Of a DNA stretch of 5,438 nt, positions 1 to 5,438 are shown piece after piece. Under the pieces are notes generated by a model. It worked only from the letters and a program-made list of their open reading frames with translations. It was not told the DNA's origin and searched no databases. Position 1 is the first letter of the stretch. Each line of letters starts with the position of its first letter. Where the stretch lies: assembly GCA_934663885.1 (NCBI GenBank), contig CAKUKW010000145.1, positions 1-5,438 on the forward strand. The letters are read 5' to 3'. Both the position numbers and the translations under genes were made by a program. The DNA comes from an uncultured Tidjanibacter sp. (lineage in GTDB: Bacteria > Bacteroidota > Bacteroidia > Bacteroidales > Rikenellaceae).

Positions 1-1
1 G

Positions 2-886
2 ATGACGGGAGCGCTGGTCTGTCCGGCCCAGAACCTTAAAATTTCGAAGACCGGCGAAGTGACCATGCAGGATGGAAGCATGGCTTATGTTATTCCTTCC
101 ACGACCCTGATAGTAGATATTACGGTCAGGCACGAGAAGGTCGTCACAGGGGAATACGCCCGTTTTGCGCAGCGTTACCTCGGTGTAATAGCCCCGCTGG
201 CCGATAAGGAGCTCTACGAGGTCGAGTCGGCGTCTATCGGTTGGATTGACAACGAAACTTCACTTCAGCGGAATGCCGAACCGGCGGGAGGCACCTTCGA
301 AATAATATCCCATATCGAGCCAGGTGCAGGTTTTATGCGTGTACTTCCCGACAGGCTTTCTTCCTCGCAGAAGAATGCCGAGGATGCTGCGCGCGACGCT
401 GCCAATATGATATATAATATCCGCAAGCGCAGGGTAGATCTGATTATGGGCGATATCGGAGAGAATGTTTACGGTGAAGGGCTTAAGGCCGCTCTGGAAA
501 GGATGGATAAGATCGAGAACGATTATATGGAGCTTTTCCTGGGGAAGCAGAGTGAGGAAACTTATACTGTCAGATTTTATATTACTCCCGAAAGGGATAG
601 GAATACTTATGTTGTCTGCCGCATAAACGAGGTCAAGGGTATATTGCCTACGGGCGACCTGAGCGGGGAGCCCGTCATGCTGGAGCTCAAACCGGAAGGG
701 CTCGCCGCGGCGGCTTATCCTCCGCTTTCAGCCGATCAGGCCAGGAAAAATTCGCGTAACCAGCCCGCTTCGGGTGCGAGCTATGCCGTAGCCGATATGG
801 TGGTGGCTAAAATTACAGACGGCCGCAAGGATTATGTTACGGAGAGGGTTCCGGTATACCAGATGGGAGTAAGGACTTCCCTGTAG
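2..886 (+). CDS. DUF4831 family secreted protein, 5'-truncated by the window edge
   Basis: The protein resembles the DUF4831 family, which I know from Bacteroidota and whose biochemical function is unknown to me. Family-like stretches in order: the N-terminal beta segment with VIPSTTLIVDITV (30-42), the EYARFAQRYLG block (51-61), the helical SSSQKNAEDAA...YNIRKRRVDLIMGD region (120-151), the KIENDYMELFLGK helix (170-182), and a C-terminal beta domain ending in VPVYQMG (283-289). The first residues, MTGALVCPAQ, look like the tail of a Sec signal peptide with cleavage near Ala9-Gln10, as is common in Bacteroidota. The true start is therefore probably upstream, and the ATG at 2 is likely internal. 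Cys7 does not sit in a good lipobox (ALVC), so I do not call it a lipoprotein. It is presumably exported to the periplasm or envelope. The gene ends in TAG just before a palindromic terminator and is convergent with fbp. Family assignment is from remembered sequence pattern, not a search. Confidence 0.83.
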   Translation: MTGALVCPAQNLKISKTGEVTMQDGSMAYVIPSTTLIVDITVRHEKVVTGEYARFAQRYLGVIAPLADKELYEVESASIGWIDNETSLQRNAEPAGGTFEIISHIEPGAGFMRVLPDRLSSSQKNAEDAARDAANMIYNIRKRRVDLIMGDIGENVYGEGLKAALERMDKIENDYMELFLGKQSEETYTVRFYITPERDRNTYVVCRINEVKGILPTGDLSGEPVMLELKPEGLAAAAYPPLSADQARKNSRNQPASGASYAVADMVVAKITDGRKDYVTERVPVYQMGVRTSL

Positions 887-906
887 GAACGGATCGCCGA
901 TAAATT

Positions 907-934
907 AAAAGCCGCTTTATATAAAGCGGCTTTT
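907..934. terminator. Perfect 28-bp palindrome, bidirectional intrinsic terminator
   Basis: The left half AAAAGCCGCTTTAT (907-920) is the exact reverse complement of the right half (921-934). The GC core GCCGC/GCGGC is flanked by A-runs that become T-runs on leaving the stem on either strand. It lies 20 bp after the DUF4831 stop and 16 bp after the end of the convergent fbp gene, exactly where a shared two-way terminator is expected. Most of the apparent loop can itself pair (TTTATATAAA), so the real loop is probably about 4 nt. Confidence 0.85.
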
Positions 935-950
935 CTGTTTTAATATCAGG

Positions 951-1964
951 TTAGATGTTATTGAAAAACGCCAGGAACTCGTCCAGCTTTTTCATCATAT
1001 TCTTCGAGCCTACATAAAACGGTGTGCGCTGGTGAACGTCGTCCGGCTGTATGTCGAGGATCCTGCGGGTGCCGTCACTTGCCTGGGCACCGGCCTGCTC
1101 GGCTATGAAAGCAATGGGATTGCATTCATACACCAACCTGAGTTTTCCGCTCGGATGGCTGTCGGTACTCGGATAGAGGAATATCCCCCCCTTCAGCAGG
1201 TTGCGGTGGAAATCCGCCGCAAGCGAACCTATATAACGTGAAGTATAGGGGCGGTTGCTTTTCTTATCTTTTTCCTGGCAGTATTTTATGAACTTCTTTA
1301 CCCCTATCGGGAATTTTTCATAATTACCTTCGTTTATCGAATAGATGCTGCCCTTTTCCGGTGTCTTTATGTTGGGGTGCGAAAGGCAGAATTCACCGAT
1401 GGACGGGTCGAGCGTGAAACCGTACACCCCGTTGCCTGAGGAATACACCAACATCGTAGAGGAGCCGTACATTATATAACCGGCGGCTATCATCTCCGAG
1501 CCCTTCTGGAGGAAATCTTCCGGGGTGGGAGAGGTACCTACGGGGGATTTGCGCTTATATATCGAAAAAATAGTCCCTACGGAAACGTTCACGTCTATAT
1601 TGGAGGAGCCGTCGAGCGGGTCTACGCAGAGTATGTATTTGGCGTCGCGGCAGAATTCCTTGTTGAATTCAGTCGTGCACTCGTCTTCTTCGGAAGCGAA
1701 TCCGCAGCACTCGCCGCTTGCCTCAAGCTCTTCCATGAATACTTCGTTGGCGTATACGTCCAGCTTCTGCTGCTCCTCATCCTGTACGTTCTTGCTGCCC
1801 GACTGGCCCAGAATGTCCGCCAGGCCCGCCTTATTAACTTCCCGGTTGATCTTTTTGGCTGCTATGACTATGTGCTGGAGCAGTCCTGAAAAATTGCCCG
1901 TCGCTTCGGGGTGCCGGCTCTGCTGCTCGATTATGAATTGGTTGAGCGTGGTTAGTTTTTTCAT
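951..1964 (-). CDS. fbp: Class I fructose-1,6-bisphosphatase
   Basis: Hydrolyses fructose-1,6-bisphosphate to fructose-6-phosphate in the cytoplasm, the committed step of gluconeogenesis. Numbered from the Met at 1964 (337 aa, the usual class I length), the protein shows the SEE metal-site acidic pair at about 91-93, the metal-binding [11 protein letters not shown] signature at 114-124, and SVGTIFSIY just after. The sugar-phosphate region [23 protein letters not shown] is at about 243-265, and [11 protein letters not shown] with its conserved Glu at about 273-283. It ends with the QRTPFYVGS block typical of the family. Start choice: an in-frame ATG at 2021 adds 19 residues ([19 protein letters not shown]). 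The family normally begins near [15 protein letters not shown], and the extension is AT-rich like a leader, so 1964 is preferred. However, a purine-rich GGAGGAAGG (2040-2032) lies 10 nt before the upstream ATG. The gene is monocistronic, divergent from engB and convergent with the DUF4831 gene. Confidence 0.96.
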   Translation of the reverse strand: MKKLTTLNQFIIEQQSRHPEATGNFSGLLQHIVIAAKKINREVNKAGLADILGQSGSKNVQDEEQQKLDVYANEVFMEELEASGECCGFASEEDECTTEFNKEFCRDAKYILCVDPLDGSSNIDVNVSVGTIFSIYKRKSPVGTSPTPEDFLQKGSEMIAAGYIMYGSSTMLVYSSGNGVYGFTLDPSIGEFCLSHPNIKTPEKGSIYSINEGNYEKFPIGVKKFIKYCQEKDKKSNRPYTSRYIGSLAADFHRNLLKGGIFLYPSTDSHPSGKLRLVYECNPIAFIAEQAGAQASDGTRRILDIQPDDVHQRTPFYVGSKNMMKKLDEFLAFFNNI

Positions 1965-2050
1965 TGAAAGTTTAAAGTCAATTTTTAAGGTTTGTTTCAG
2001 AGCCCGGTTAAAATTATTCATTAAAATTTAACCTTCCTCCGAGGCGGATA

Positions 2051-2081
2051 CAAAATTATAACGAATAAACTGCGGTTCCAA
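2051..2081 (-). promoter_or_regulatory. Bacteroidota-type promoter for fbp
   Basis: On the minus strand TTGG (2081-2078) is followed by TAATTTTG (2058-2051), which fits the Bacteroidota pattern of a TTTG-like -33 box and TAnnTTTG at -7. TTG and TA are separated by 20 bp, within the usual range. The start of transcription would fall near 2045, leaving a leader of about 25 nt to the ATG at 2021 or about 80 nt to the ATG at 1964. Inferred by pattern only. Confidence 0.65.
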
Positions 2082-2160
2082 GCTAAAACCGGAAATGGCT
2101 ATTAATAAATTATTTCAATAATTTAAGGGCTCTGCTTATCATGTTTAAGGCAGGAATTAG

Positions 2161-2168
2161 TACCTTTG
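2161..2168 (+). promoter_or_regulatory. Bacteroidota -7 box upstream of engB
   Basis: TACCTTTG matches TAnnTTTG exactly and sits 25 bp before the engB ATG at 2194, so the mRNA leader would be short. No convincing TTTG -33 element is visible about 20 bp upstream. It lies back to back with the fbp promoter in the same intergenic region. No Shine-Dalgarno sequence precedes the ATG, which is normal for this phylum. Confidence 0.6.
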
Positions 2169-2193
2169 CGGCAGGACTAATAACGCAAGCCCG

Positions 2194-2793
2194 ATGAAGA
2201 TCACTTCGGCAGAATTCAAATTCAGCAGCAGCAAGCTTTCGCAAATACCCAGGGACGGACTCGATGAGTTCGCTTTTATCGGCCGCAGTAATGTCGGCAA
2301 GTCGTCCCTAATCAATATGCTTACGGGCAATTCGTCGCTGGCGAAAGTCTCGGGCACGCCGGGTAAAACGAGGCTCATCAACCACTTCCTGATAAACAAA
2401 AGCTGGTATCTGGTCGACCTCCCGGGTTATGGTTATGCCAAGACCTCCAAGAGCGACAGGCAGGAGTTTGCGGATATTATCGTCAATTACGTTACGCGCG
2501 CCGAGAAGATGCATTTCCTGTTCGTGCTGGTCGATTCGAGGCATGCGCCGATGAAGATCGACATCGACTTTATGAATATGCTGGGCGAAAAAGGGATACC
2601 GTTCGGGATAGTCTTTACCAAGACGGACAAGCAGTCCGCCCGCCAGACCGCACAAAACGTCGAGGTGTATAAAAAGACCCTGTCGCAATGGTGGGAGGAA
2701 TTGCCGCCGGTTTTCCTCACATCCGCCGAAAAAAGGGCGGGAGGGGATGAAATACTGGGTTTTATCGATCTCTGTCTGGCCGCAAAACTATAA
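2194..2793 (+). CDS. engB: Ribosome-biogenesis GTP-binding protein EngB (YihA/YsxC)
   Basis: Small cytoplasmic TRAFAC-class GTPase needed for late assembly of the 50S ribosomal subunit; formerly annotated as a division protein. All G motifs are present: G1/Walker A GRSNVGKSS (30-38), the G2 region TPGKTRLIN (55-63) with Thr59, G3 DLPGYGYAK (75-83), G4 TKTD (142-145) for guanine recognition, and G5 TSAEKRAG (176-183). The 199-aa length is typical for the single-domain family, and the MKITSAEF start close to the first conserved strand supports the ATG at 2194. It has its own promoter-like box and is divergent from fbp. The next gene, prs, is 150 bp downstream with its own promoter-like box, so I treat engB as a single-gene unit. 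No abnormal motif or truncation is seen. Confidence 0.97.
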   Translation: MKITSAEFKFSSSKLSQIPRDGLDEFAFIGRSNVGKSSLINMLTGNSSLAKVSGTPGKTRLINHFLINKSWYLVDLPGYGYAKTSKSDRQEFADIIVNYVTRAEKMHFLFVLVDSRHAPMKIDIDFMNMLGEKGIPFGIVFTKTDKQSARQTAQNVEVYKKTLSQWWEELPPVFLTSAEKRAGGDEILGFIDLCLAAKL

Positions 2794-2865
2794 CTGTCCA
2801 GCGGCACAAAAATAGCCGCGCAGAGTAAACGGGCGCTTTTGAATATATTGTTGATAAATAATTTC

Positions 2866-2883
2866 ACCCTGCTAAGGCGGGGT
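2866..2883 (+). other. Small GC hairpin between engB and prs
   Basis: ACCCTGC (2866-2872) can pair with GCGGGGT (2877-2883) across a TAAG loop, giving seven pairs including one G-U. No T-tract follows on the + strand, so it is a poor intrinsic terminator. It ends 15 bp before the prs -7 box and could be a weak engB 3' end, an operator, or chance. The rest of the 150-bp spacer holds only the prs promoter. Confidence 0.3.
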
Positions 2884-2897
2884 AACCGATAAAGGCT

Positions 2898-2905
2898 TAT
2901 ATTTG
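2898..2905 (+). promoter_or_regulatory. Bacteroidota -7 box upstream of prs
   Basis: TATATTTG matches TAnnTTTG exactly and lies 38 bp upstream of the prs ATG, predicting a leader of about 30 nt that ends in an A-rich stretch (ACACATAAAA) directly before the start codon. A clear -33 TTTG is not seen at the expected spacing. Confidence 0.6.
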
Positions 2906-2943
2906 TTCGCGTATTCCCTGCAACTTCTATAAAACACATAAAA

Positions 2944-3897
2944 ATGGCTCTCCATAAACTCAAAATCTTTGCGGGAAGGGGTTCCCGTCCGCTTGCCGAG
3001 AAAATAGCGGCCGAATACGGCTGCGACCTGGGCGACCTGGTTGTAACCGAATTTGCCGACGGCGAGTTCCAGCCCGCTTTTAACGAAAGCATTCGCGGCT
3101 GTACGGTTTTTATTGTCCAGTCCACTCCGCCTCCCGCGGAAACCCTTATGGAACTTTTACTTATCATCGATGCCGCTCGCAGGGCTTCGGCTTATAAGAT
3201 AATAGCCGTCATGCCATACTTCGGCTGGGCGCGCCAGGACCGTAAGGACAGGCCGAGGGTTCCGATAGGGGCGAAGCTGGTTGCGAACCTGCTTGTGTCG
3301 GCCGGGGTCGACAGGATTATCACTATGGATCTTCACGCTGACCAGATACAGGGATTTTTCGATATTCCGGTGGACCATATTTACGCGAGCCGGATATTCC
3401 TTCCTTATATAGAATCGCTGGAACTGGAAAACCTTTCGATGGCTACCCCGGACATTGGCGGTGCGAAGAGGGCTAACAGTTACGCGTCGCACCTCAATAC
3501 GCCCCTGGTGATCTGCCACAAGCACCGCGAAAAGCCGAACGTTGTGGGCACCATGACGGCTATCGGCGATGTCGAAGGCCGCAATATTATCTTACTGGAC
3601 GATATGATAGATACGGCCGGCACCATCACGAAAGCGGCCAATATGTTTATGGAGAAAGGCGCCGAGAGCGTTCGTGCAGTGGTGACGCACCCTTTGCTCT
3701 CGGGCCCCGCATACCAAAGGATAAACGACAGCTCGCTGTGTGAAGTTATAGTAGCCGACACAATCCCCTTGCGTGCAGATAAGGACACCTCTAAATTCAC
3801 TGTCCTCAGCACGGCCGAGACCTTCGCCGACGTTATTGAGAGGGTATACAATAATAAGGAAATCAGCTCTAAGTTCGTATTTACGAAGAAGAAATAG
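2944..3897 (+). CDS. prs: Ribose-phosphate pyrophosphokinase (PRPP synthetase)
   Basis: Transfers pyrophosphate from ATP to ribose-5-phosphate to make PRPP, the precursor for purine, pyrimidine, NAD, histidine and tryptophan synthesis; cytoplasmic. Visible signatures: FADGEFQPAFNESIRG (37-52, the S.GE...ES.RG region), VFIVQST (55-61), the ATP and flexible-loop segment PYFGWARQDRK (91-101) followed by PRVPIGAKLVA (104-114), and the family signature DLHADQIQGFFDIPVDH (129-145). The PRPP-binding loop is LLDDMIDTAGTITKAA (217-232). The 317-aa length is normal. The KRR-type stretch reads HKHREK (192-197) and the tail ends EISSKFVFTKKK instead of the familiar SVS-LF ending; as far as I recall both are ordinary in Bacteroidota homologues. 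Transcribed from its own promoter-like box and convergent with the aminotransferase-like gene across a hairpin terminator. Confidence 0.97.
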   Translation: MALHKLKIFAGRGSRPLAEKIAAEYGCDLGDLVVTEFADGEFQPAFNESIRGCTVFIVQSTPPPAETLMELLLIIDAARRASAYKIIAVMPYFGWARQDRKDRPRVPIGAKLVANLLVSAGVDRIITMDLHADQIQGFFDIPVDHIYASRIFLPYIESLELENLSMATPDIGGAKRANSYASHLNTPLVICHKHREKPNVVGTMTAIGDVEGRNIILLDDMIDTAGTITKAANMFMEKGAESVRAVVTHPLLSGPAYQRINDSSLCEVIVADTIPLRADKDTSKFTVLSTAETFADVIERVYNNKEISSKFVFTKKK

Positions 3898-3914
3898 AGA
3901 ATGCGGAAGGCAAA

Positions 3915-3947
3915 AAACAGGGCGGCCTTAATAAGCCAGCCCTGTTT
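3915..3947. terminator. Hairpin terminator between convergent prs and the aminotransferase-like gene
   Basis: AAACAGGGC (3915-3923) pairs with GCCCTGTTT (3939-3947), extended inward by GGC/GCC (3924-3926 with 3935-3937) with a single bulged A at 3938 and the loop CTTAATAA. On the minus strand the stem is followed by six T residues (complement of A3912-A3917, partly in the stem), a good intrinsic terminator for the minus-strand unit. The + strand exit is only TTTG, so it should work less well for prs. Confidence 0.75.
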
Positions 3948-3992
3948 GTAAGTCGATGCGTCCATTGCCTTCAATTTAGGCACAGGCTCCTA

Positions 3993-4835
3993 CTACCCAT
4001 TGTTAGAAAGCCCCTCGTCGGTAATTTCCTGAAGCTGCTTATCGAGTTCTATCGCCGTAAGATTGTAGAAAAAAATTTCGCCACACGATAAAACAGACTG
4101 TATTCCTGTATGGTTGAATACCATCAACTCCTCCGTTTCAGGTAGCTCCTCCACTGGTATGTCGCGCAGTTCGACTTCTATTCCGGCCCGTTCGCAGACC
4201 CGCATCATAAGTTCATACTCGACGTTTTCGCCCGTTCCGTTTGAAGGTTCGGGAGTTATGACGACCCCTTTCCTGACCGCGAATACTGGATAGTCGCCCG
4301 CCGAAACCAGATTCCCGGCCCGGTTGGCTCTCAGGGAGGCCTTGGCGCCGGCCCTTACGGCGAATTCCTCCATATAGCCAGCTGCAGTCATCGATACGGC
4401 TGTACGGTGTTCGGCGAAAGGTATTTCATAATTGGTTAAGATGGCTTTGGGCCTTATGCTCAGGACTTCATACCTGTGATAAATGGTACTTATTCCGGTG
4501 GTTATTATAATGTCCTGTTTGCCGCGCCCGTTATCGCCGTAGCGTGGCACTATGTATATGGTAACTATATTACCCGTACGTGGCAGCCGGTTCTCGTAAA
4601 GCAGCTTGCCAACCTGGAAAGATATTTTGTCTGTGTCTATAGAAGGTTTCCGGCCGTAAAGTTTTTCAAATGAAAGCGCTGCATAATGAAGGTGCCGCTC
4701 CAGATAAAGCGGTTTGTGTCCTACGGTATTTATCCTGGCATAGACATAATTGTTGCTTAGCAACTGTTCCGCATCGAGCCGCTCCCTCTGTGGGTCGACC
4801 AGTACGCTGTTGCAATATATCTTACCGGATATCAT
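3993..4835 (-). CDS. Class IV aminotransferase-fold protein with a degenerate active site
   Basis: The protein has the overall plan of fold-type IV PLP enzymes (aminodeoxychorismate lyase, branched-chain and D-amino-acid aminotransferases). It has an N-terminal domain with YLERHLHYAALSFEKLYG (44-61), matching the RHL.RL..S...L region. A large domain follows with GNLVSAGDYPVFAVRKGVVITP (174-195), then ERAGIEVELRDIPVEELPETEELMVFNHTGI (215-245), matching the GI.v.er.i...el..adE.f..n.tGi block. By spacing, the PLP-binding Lys (K..N pattern) aligns with Arg144 in HRTAVS. The usual E-G-x-x-x-N-hydrophobic motif reads SAGDYPVF, and the GITR-like stretch is NVEYE. It may therefore be a pseudoenzyme or a divergent enzyme; the substrate is unknown. 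Length is normal (280 aa). It starts 12 bp after the holA stop, implying co-transcription, and ends in tandem TAG codons before the hairpin terminator. Fold assignment is fairly firm; loss of catalysis is inferred from hand alignment. Confidence 0.8.
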   Translation of the reverse strand: MISGKIYCNSVLVDPQRERLDAEQLLSNNYVYARINTVGHKPLYLERHLHYAALSFEKLYGRKPSIDTDKISFQVGKLLYENRLPRTGNIVTIYIVPRYGDNGRGKQDIIITTGISTIYHRYEVLSIRPKAILTNYEIPFAEHRTAVSMTAAGYMEEFAVRAGAKASLRANRAGNLVSAGDYPVFAVRKGVVITPEPSNGTGENVEYELMMRVCERAGIEVELRDIPVEELPETEELMVFNHTGIQSVLSCGEIFFYNLTAIELDKQLQEITDEGLSNNG

Positions 4836-4847
4836 GGGTGTAAGCAG

Positions 4848-5282
4848 TTATATCATAAAAATCTTCATCAGCATCTCGCGCAGCAACTCGCCGTCGCCGG
4901 CCGATCCGCCGCCTATGCCTTTGCTTTTCATGTCGTATTCGCGCAATATTCCAAATATAACGAAAACTTTCTTATTCGGAAAATTATTCGCCGCGGTTTT
5001 ATATTCGTTCAGGAAATAGGGGTTGGGCAGTTTCAGAAGCGCACTCATTTCCGCGTCGGTGGGCAGTGGAATGTTTTTATACTTAGCCTGCCATCGTTTG
5101 TAATTGAGCAGGAAAATGCGCTGGAAGTGCGTGAAAAGGGCGCTCACCGTTACGGTAAAAGGATTGTCCTTGGGGTTGCGCCTGATGGGACGTTTGGGTT
5201 CGTGGAGGGGATCCGGGGTGGATTCTCGTTTGAGGACTCGTTTGATGGAGTCGGGGATTTTGATGTTGGGTGGAAATTTCAT
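4848..5282 (-). CDS. holA: DNA polymerase III delta subunit, C-terminal part, joined to an unrelated N-terminus
   Basis: Residues 36-144 match the C-terminal collar domain of the Bacteroidota clamp-loader delta subunit: NPKDNPFTVTVSALF (36-50), a helical segment, PNPYFLNEYKTAANNFPNKKV (86-106), ILREYDMKSKGIGG (112-125), and the terminal GDGELLREMLMKIF (129-142). Full-length delta is about 340 aa, so roughly the first two thirds (the beta-clamp-binding and AAA+-like domains) are absent. The open frame begins with ATG at 5282, directly after an in-frame TAA (5285-5283). Its first 35 residues (7 Pro, 10 Lys/Arg) do not resemble the amphipathic helix expected before NPKDNP. No other minus-strand frame between 5283 and 5438 reads as delta, so a simple frameshift does not explain it. 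The authentic holA sequence probably spans 4848 to about 5177; what lies upstream is chimeric or rearranged. The aminotransferase-like gene follows 12 bp downstream. HolA identity is from recalled family pattern. Confidence 0.8.
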   Translation of the reverse strand: MKFPPNIKIPDSIKRVLKRESTPDPLHEPKRPIRRNPKDNPFTVTVSALFTHFQRIFLLNYKRWQAKYKNIPLPTDAEMSALLKLPNPYFLNEYKTAANNFPNKKVFVIFGILREYDMKSKGIGGGSAGDGELLREMLMKIFMI

Positions 5283-5438
5283 TTATGGTTTACCTTGTCT
5301 TTCTTTGGATTTTGAATGTGATTGTTTTGCGTGGTTGTATTATAGCAGATTTTTTTTTGCGTGGGAAGAGGGTGGTGGGGTGAACGTACGCCCGAGCCGG
5401 GGATGCTGTCTGGTCTGCGGCTTCGTCGGGGGCTGGCT
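5178..5438. other. Compositionally distinct block at the right edge (possible chimeric or foreign DNA)
   Basis: On the + strand, counts by eye for 5181-5280 are G 41, C 12, T 33, A 14, and for 5281-5380 T 47, G 31, A 15, C 7. By contrast 5041-5140, inside holA, gives G 31, C 18, T 28, A 23. The block contains the TATAAT promoter, a run of nine T (5350-5358), a repeated CTCGTTTGA (5225-5233 and 5237-5245), and the first 35 codons of the 5282 open frame. Those codons favour C-ending triplets, AAA for Lys and CGA for Arg. From 5345 to the edge three minus-strand frames stay open only briefly and none is recognisable. No gene is called there. Confidence 0.6.
5339..5367 (-). promoter_or_regulatory. 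Canonical sigma-70-like extended -10 promoter
   Basis: On the minus strand TTCCCA (5367-5362; four of six match TTGACA) and TATAAT (5344-5339; perfect) are separated by 17 bp, with TG one base before the -10 (extended -10 TGCTATAAT). Transcription would start near 5332, giving a leader of about 50 nt to the ATG at 5282, with a weak AAGG about 10 nt before the start. This promoter style is not that of the other genes in the window, which use TAnnTTTG boxes. Confidence 0.6.

Noticed and set aside
2..31. Possible lipobox at the start of the DUF4831 protein (ALVC)
   Set aside because: The residue before Cys is Val rather than Gly/Ala/Ser, and Ala-Gln a few residues later is a better signal peptidase I site.
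1525..2031. 168-codon + strand open frame opposite fbp
   Set aside because: It lies wholly antisense to the 5' half of a well-conserved fbp; its Ser/Cys-rich translation reflects the reverse complement of fbp codons and shows no family pattern.
2487..3167. 226-codon minus-strand open frame spanning engB, the spacer and prs
   Set aside because: Antisense to two conserved genes and crossing both of their boundaries; low-complexity, unrecognised product.
3480..3983. 167-codon minus-strand frame with a hydrophobic N-terminus
   Set aside because: Almost entirely antisense to prs and overlapping the terminator hairpin; the apparent membrane segment is the complement of the prs 3' end.
4476..5019. 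Short + strand frames at 4476-4673 and 4750-5019
   Set aside because: Both are antisense to the aminotransferase-like gene or the holA end and have no recognisable features.
5225..5245. Direct repeat CTCGTTTGA, two copies 12 bp apart
   Set aside because: Only two copies, within a coding-like stretch (IKR/LKR codons); too short and too few for a CRISPR or attachment site.
5127..5315. 62-codon + strand frame (Gly/Phe-rich)
   Set aside because: It spans the holA/foreign junction on the opposite strand and owes its composition to the G+T bias; no start signal or family similarity.
5178..5438. Insertion-sequence end or integrase attachment site as the cause of the holA break
   Set aside because: No terminal inverted repeat, target duplication, transposase fragment or tRNA is visible near 5177, so a mobile element cannot be supported from this sequence alone.

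Overview
The window looks like chromosomal housekeeping sequence from a member of the Bacteroidota, most likely Bacteroidales and possibly Rikenellaceae-like. The phylum-level call rests on three things. There is a DUF4831-type protein, a family I know from Bacteroidota. The FBPase, Prs and DNA polymerase III delta proteins have Bacteroidota-style sequences. Three transcription units carry the phylum's TAnnTTTG -7 promoter box instead of TATAAT. The family-level placement is a guess.

Layout from left to right: (1) positions 2-886 (+) encode a secreted DUF4831 protein whose 5' end, including most of its signal peptide, lies outside the window. (2) A perfect 28-bp palindrome (907-934) separates it from the convergent class I fructose-1,6-bisphosphatase gene fbp (minus strand, 951-1964, or to 2021 if a longer start is used). 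(3) A divergent intergenic region of about 170-230 bp carries back-to-back Bacteroidota promoters for fbp and for the ribosome-assembly GTPase gene engB (2194-2793, +). (4) After 150 bp with a small hairpin and a TATATTTG promoter comes prs, ribose-phosphate pyrophosphokinase (2944-3897, +). (5) A hairpin terminator (3915-3947) separates prs from a convergent minus-strand pair: a class IV aminotransferase-fold protein (3993-4835), and 12 bp upstream of it the 3' end of holA, the clamp-loader delta subunit (4848 to about 5177).

The genes do not form one pathway. They are core functions (gluconeogenesis, 50S assembly, PRPP synthesis, replication) plus two poorly understood Bacteroidota proteins. 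Only holA and the aminotransferase-like gene look co-transcribed.

Two places deserve attention. First, the aminotransferase-like protein appears to have Arg where the PLP-binding Lys belongs and lacks the usual downstream Glu/Asn motif, so it may be a pseudoenzyme. Second, the right-hand ~260 bp do not fit the rest. HolA homology stops abruptly near 5177 and is replaced by 35 unrelated Pro/Lys/Arg-rich codons, preceded by an in-frame stop and an extended -10 TATAAT promoter, in DNA that is strongly G+T-rich on the + strand. I read this as either a chimeric assembly join to DNA of a different organism or a real rearrangement that cut holA. I see no CRISPR array, RNA gene, insertion sequence or defence system, and I do not claim a new system here.
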